Below are positions 61,974-64,000 of a DNA stretch of 64,000 bases, piece by piece. A program made the position numbers and the translations under genes. The stretch is from the NCBI GenBank assembly GCA_003167415.1, contig PMTF01000022.1, forward strand, positions 62,001 to 126,000, written 5' to 3'. Below the pieces are notes generated by a model that had not been told where the DNA came from, did not search any database, and saw nothing but the letters and a program-made list of their open reading frames with translations. The DNA is from Acidimicrobiaceae bacterium. Its GTDB lineage: Bacteria; Actinomycetota; Acidimicrobiia; Acidimicrobiales; RAAP-2. Positions within the stretch are counted from its first letter, which is position 1; every line of letters starts with the position of its first letter.

Positions 61974-62861
61974 ATGCGTGTATTCGTAACTGGGGCGTCG
62001 GGCTGGATCGGCTCGGCGGTAGTTCCCGAACTCCTGGGTTCTGGACACGTGGTCTTAGGACTCGCCCGTTCCGACGACGCGGCCGCCGCGATCGTTGCGG
62101 CCGGAGCCGAGGCTTATCGAGGATCTCTCGATGACCCGGCGAGCCTTCGCGAGGGCGCCGCTCAATGTGACGGCGTCGTCCACCTCGGCTACAACCATGA
62201 CTTCTCACAAATGGAATCGGCCGCGAGGACCGACCGCAGTGCCATCGAAGCCATCGGCTCAGCCCTGAAGCAGAGCGACCGTCCGTTCGTCGTCGCCGGA
62301 GGGGTGCTCGGACTCGCCCCGGGACGCGTTGCGACCGAGAACGACGAGCCGGACCTGGGCCTCCATCCGCGTACGGCCAACGTTCAGTGGGTGTTGTCGC
62401 TGGCTGAACAGGGCGTTCGATCATCGTGCGTGCGGTTCGCCCCGACCGTCCACGGCGATGGCGACCACGGTTTCATCGCCACCCTTGTGGCCATCGCGCG
62501 CGCGAAGGGCACCTCGGGCTACATCGATAACGGCACCAACTGTTGGTCGGCCGTCCATCGGCTCGATGCCGCGCGCCTCGTGCGCCTCGCCCTTGAAGGT
62601 GCTCCGGCCGGATCCTCGGTCCACGCGGTCGCGGAGCCGGGCATTGCCACGAGAGCGATCGCCGAGGCCATCGGCGTCCGGCTCGGCGTTCCCGTCGTAA
62701 CCGTGTCGAGCGAGGACGCCAATGAACATTTCGGGTGGATGGGCCGCTTCTTCAGCGCCGACGCCACCGCGTCAAACACCATCACGCGGTCTCTGCTCGG
62801 CTGGGAGCCCACGCATCAGGGTCTGCTCGAAGACCTGTCCGAAGGCCACTACTTCCGTTAA
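61974..62861 (+). CDS. NAD(P)-dependent epimerase/extended SDR
   Basis: 295 residues. The nucleotide motif is 'VTGASGWIGSAVVPELLGSGH', then 'GVVHLGYNHDF' and 'CVRFAPTVHGDGDHGFIATLVAIA'. The usual Tyr-x-x-x-Lys pair is not clear (the region reads 'RTANVQWVLSLAEQGV'), so activity as a classical epimerase is doubtful; such proteins are often reductases of the NmrA/atypical group. It is likely repressed by the divergent TetR protein. Confidence 0.85.
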   Translation: MRVFVTGASGWIGSAVVPELLGSGHVVLGLARSDDAAAAIVAAGAEAYRGSLDDPASLREGAAQCDGVVHLGYNHDFSQMESAARTDRSAIEAIGSALKQSDRPFVVAGGVLGLAPGRVATENDEPDLGLHPRTANVQWVLSLAEQGVRSSCVRFAPTVHGDGDHGFIATLVAIARAKGTSGYIDNGTNCWSAVHRLDAARLVRLALEGAPAGSSVHAVAEPGIATRAIAEAIGVRLGVPVVTVSSEDANEHFGWMGRFFSADATASNTITRSLLGWEPTHQGLLEDLSEGHYFR

Positions 62862-62866
62862 TCGGT

Positions 62867-62890
62867 GCGATCGGGCGATCGGGCGATCGG
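62867..62890 (+). repeat. Three tandem copies of GCGATCGG
   Basis: Perfect 8-bp unit three times between the epimerase stop and tRNA-Ala, with a partial fourth copy. It may be a slippage site. Confidence 0.85.
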
Positions 62891-62903
62891 GCGACCTATG
62901 GAG

Positions 62904-62976
62904 TGGAGACGATGGGGATCGAACCCACGACCTCAGGCTTGCAAAGCCCGCGCTCTACCAACTGAGCTACGTCCCC
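62904..62976 (-). tRNA. tRNA-Ala(TGC)
   Basis: 73 nt, acceptor GGGGACG/CGTCTCC with one G-U pair, anticodon loop TTTGCAA (TGC), T-arm GTGGG-TTCGATC-CCCAT. CCA is not encoded, unlike in the other four tRNAs here. Confidence 0.97.
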
Positions 62977-63001
62977 GGGGGCTCCAGCCTACCAAGAGTC
63001 C

Positions 63002-63838
63002 CTATTGCGATTGATGACGACGGAGGGCTCGCTCGCGCTGACGATCGACGCGCAGCAACTGTCGTTCAACGTCGGCCCAGTGCAACGGTGTCTCTTCGGT
63101 GGACGCGCCCTGCTCTTCGGCGCGCGAGAAGATTGTGAAGGCGACCGCCCACATAGGTGCGTAACAACAAAATTTGGCGACGAACCCCGCGAGCTGCTGG
63201 TCGAAGAGCGGCGTCATGTGTAAGAGGGCGTGCTGATGGTGCAAGGCCGGATAGAGCGAGTGCCGCGAGAAGATCCACACGAAGGAAAGACTTGTCACGA
63301 CCAGCGAGGACGCGAACACGTAACCGGCGCGCGCTACCGGCGAGAGTCGTTTGACCCCGGGCAGAACGCCGAGCGCCGGTATCCAGAGCACGAGCCCCAC
63401 GAACATGACAACAACGAGCACCACGCCGCGCGCAATTGTCGAACGAGCTCCCCAGTCGACGACCGGCGTTGACAGCGTCAAGGTGCCCACCACCGTGACG
63501 ACGAACATCGCCACCCCCGGATGCGCGAGTACTCGGGTCACCCAGTCAATCGGTCGCGGTCGAGTCAGCCGTGCGAGCACATCCGTCGGCGTCGCCATCA
63601 ACAACAGCGGCGCGACTAACACCATGATGATCAGTCGTTGGACGGTGGCCGCCGTCAGCGACACGGACGAGGCGAGGTCCCCCATGGGCCAGACCGTGAC
63701 GGCCAGCAGTGCGAGGAGCGCGCCCGCCGCGAGACGCCGTTCGCGCTTCGAAGTGACGACAGTATGGTGACCGACGCCCACCGCGACGATGAGGAGAACG
63801 TCTGCGATGTGCCAACGAAAGGGCAACAACGAGGTCAC
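63002..63838 (-). CDS. CtaG-like cytochrome oxidase assembly protein
   Basis: 278 residues, about seven transmembrane helices. 'MTSLLPFRWHIADVLLIVAVGVGHH', 'MGDLASSVSLTAATVQRLIIMVLVAPLLLMATPT' and 'VWIFSRHSLYPALHHQHALLHMTPLFDQQLAG' are the caa3/CtaG family pattern with conserved histidines. It should help copper or CuB insertion in haem-copper oxidases, in line with ctaA and ctaB nearby. Its GTG start overlaps the stop of the DUF2252 gene. Confidence 0.85.
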   Translation of the reverse strand: MTSLLPFRWHIADVLLIVAVGVGHHTVVTSKRERRLAAGALLALLAVTVWPMGDLASSVSLTAATVQRLIIMVLVAPLLLMATPTDVLARLTRPRPIDWVTRVLAHPGVAMFVVTVVGTLTLSTPVVDWGARSTIARGVVLVVVMFVGLVLWIPALGVLPGVKRLSPVARAGYVFASSLVVTSLSFVWIFSRHSLYPALHHQHALLHMTPLFDQQLAGFVAKFCCYAPMWAVAFTIFSRAEEQGASTEETPLHWADVERQLLRVDRQRERALRRHQSQ

Positions 63839-64000
63839 GTCGCTAACGTAATGCGACCTTCCTTCACGGCGCTCGTGAGTGCCGCGAAATCACTCAGCGT
63901 TCGATCTCGGTAGGCCATCGCGAACTCGGCGAACGCGTCGTCAGCCACGTCGGACTTGCCCAGGTAGCCCGCAATCTCGCCGCCGCGTCCCCCTCGGGCG
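63835..64000 (-). CDS. DUF2252 family protein (C-terminal end only)
   Basis: The last 54 or so residues of a gene that enters from beyond the window. 'IAGYLGKSDVADDAFAEFAMAYRDRTLSDFAALTSAVKEGRI' matches the C-terminal tail of DUF2252 proteins, a kinase-like-fold family of unknown function. Its TGA overlaps the GTG of ctaG (GTGA), so the two are one operon. Confidence 0.7.
   Translation of the reverse strand, partial: ARGGRGGEIAGYLGKSDVADDAFAEFAMAYRDRTLSDFAALTSAVKEGRITLAT

Overview
The window is 64 kb of high-GC chromosomal DNA from an actinobacterium. The best guess is a member of or near the class Acidimicrobiia. This rests on gene content, not on a search. The pointers are a SenX3/RegX3 pair, an acyl-CoA carboxylase epsilon subunit, a MarP-type periplasmic protease, a DUF2510 protein, an LLM-type (possibly F420-dependent) oxidoreductase, a polyphosphate-glucokinase-like ROK kinase, Thr-rich surface linkers and many leaderless-type promoters. 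Most of the window is dense housekeeping sequence. One stretch (about 42.3-46.9 kb) is visibly less GC-rich and bounded by tRNA-Arg genes.

Layout. 0-4.7 kb: the end of phoU, the lysC-asd operon of the aspartate pathway, two peptidyl-prolyl isomerases and a cyanophycinase-like protein. 4.8-14.3 kb: a set of acyl-CoA genes (3-hydroxybutyryl-CoA dehydrogenase, ethylmalonyl-CoA mutase, acyl-CoA carboxylase beta and epsilon, epimerase, crotonyl-CoA carboxylase/reductase, thiolase) that together spell a large part of the ethylmalonyl-CoA route. Inside it sits a PAS-GGDEF gene whose 3' part has been tandemly duplicated as a 567-bp unit. 14.3-18.4 kb: SixA, UppP, recR, dnaX, an SRP RNA gene and tRNA-Ser(GGA). 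18.7-21.7 kb: a ferric-reductase-like membrane flavoprotein with an FMN-binding protein and ApbE. 21.8-35.7 kb: a decayed lipoprotein, a methyltransferase, a DUF3494 ice-binding adhesin, a three-PAS histidine kinase, a phosphonatase-like HAD enzyme, tadA, tRNA-Ser(CGA), gabT, a MarP-like protease, surface and membrane proteins, acyl-CoA dehydrogenase, a DUF3445 protein with a coupled 51-residue membrane peptide, and a truncated SIS gene. 35.7-41.5 kb: sqdB (UDP-sulfoquinovose synthase) and a dihydropyrimidinase / beta-ureidopropionase / LLM oxidoreductase operon. 42.3-46.9 kb: the lower-GC stretch with a tryptophanase-type lyase and a VOC protein flanked by a 34-bp tRNA-Arg repeat. 46.9-48.9 kb: M20 amidohydrolase and glucokinase. 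48.9-53.7 kb: five overlapping genes of a compact type IV secretion-like machine (VirB2-, VirB6-, split VirB4- and VirD4-like) with no relaxase in view. 53.8-64 kb: senX3-regX3, serS, an ABC exporter, TlpA-like thioredoxin, ctaB/ctaA, a TetR/epimerase pair, tRNA-Ala(TGC), ctaG and the end of a DUF2252 gene.

How it works together. The acyl-CoA block would carry acetyl-CoA through acetoacetyl-, 3-hydroxybutyryl- and crotonyl-CoA to ethylmalonyl- and methylsuccinyl-CoA; the later steps are not in the window. CtaA, CtaB and CtaG serve haem-copper oxidase assembly. DnaX, RecR, SRP RNA, SerS, TadA and five tRNAs are core information genes.

Three architectural habits recur. Many genes have a TANNNT -10-like hexamer 6-8 nt upstream of the start codon and no clear Shine-Dalgarno sequence. 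Cotranscribed genes often overlap by GTGA or ATGA. Six convergent pairs have stop codons interlocked in exactly 4 bp. All functional calls are made by eye from conserved motifs; no database search was run.
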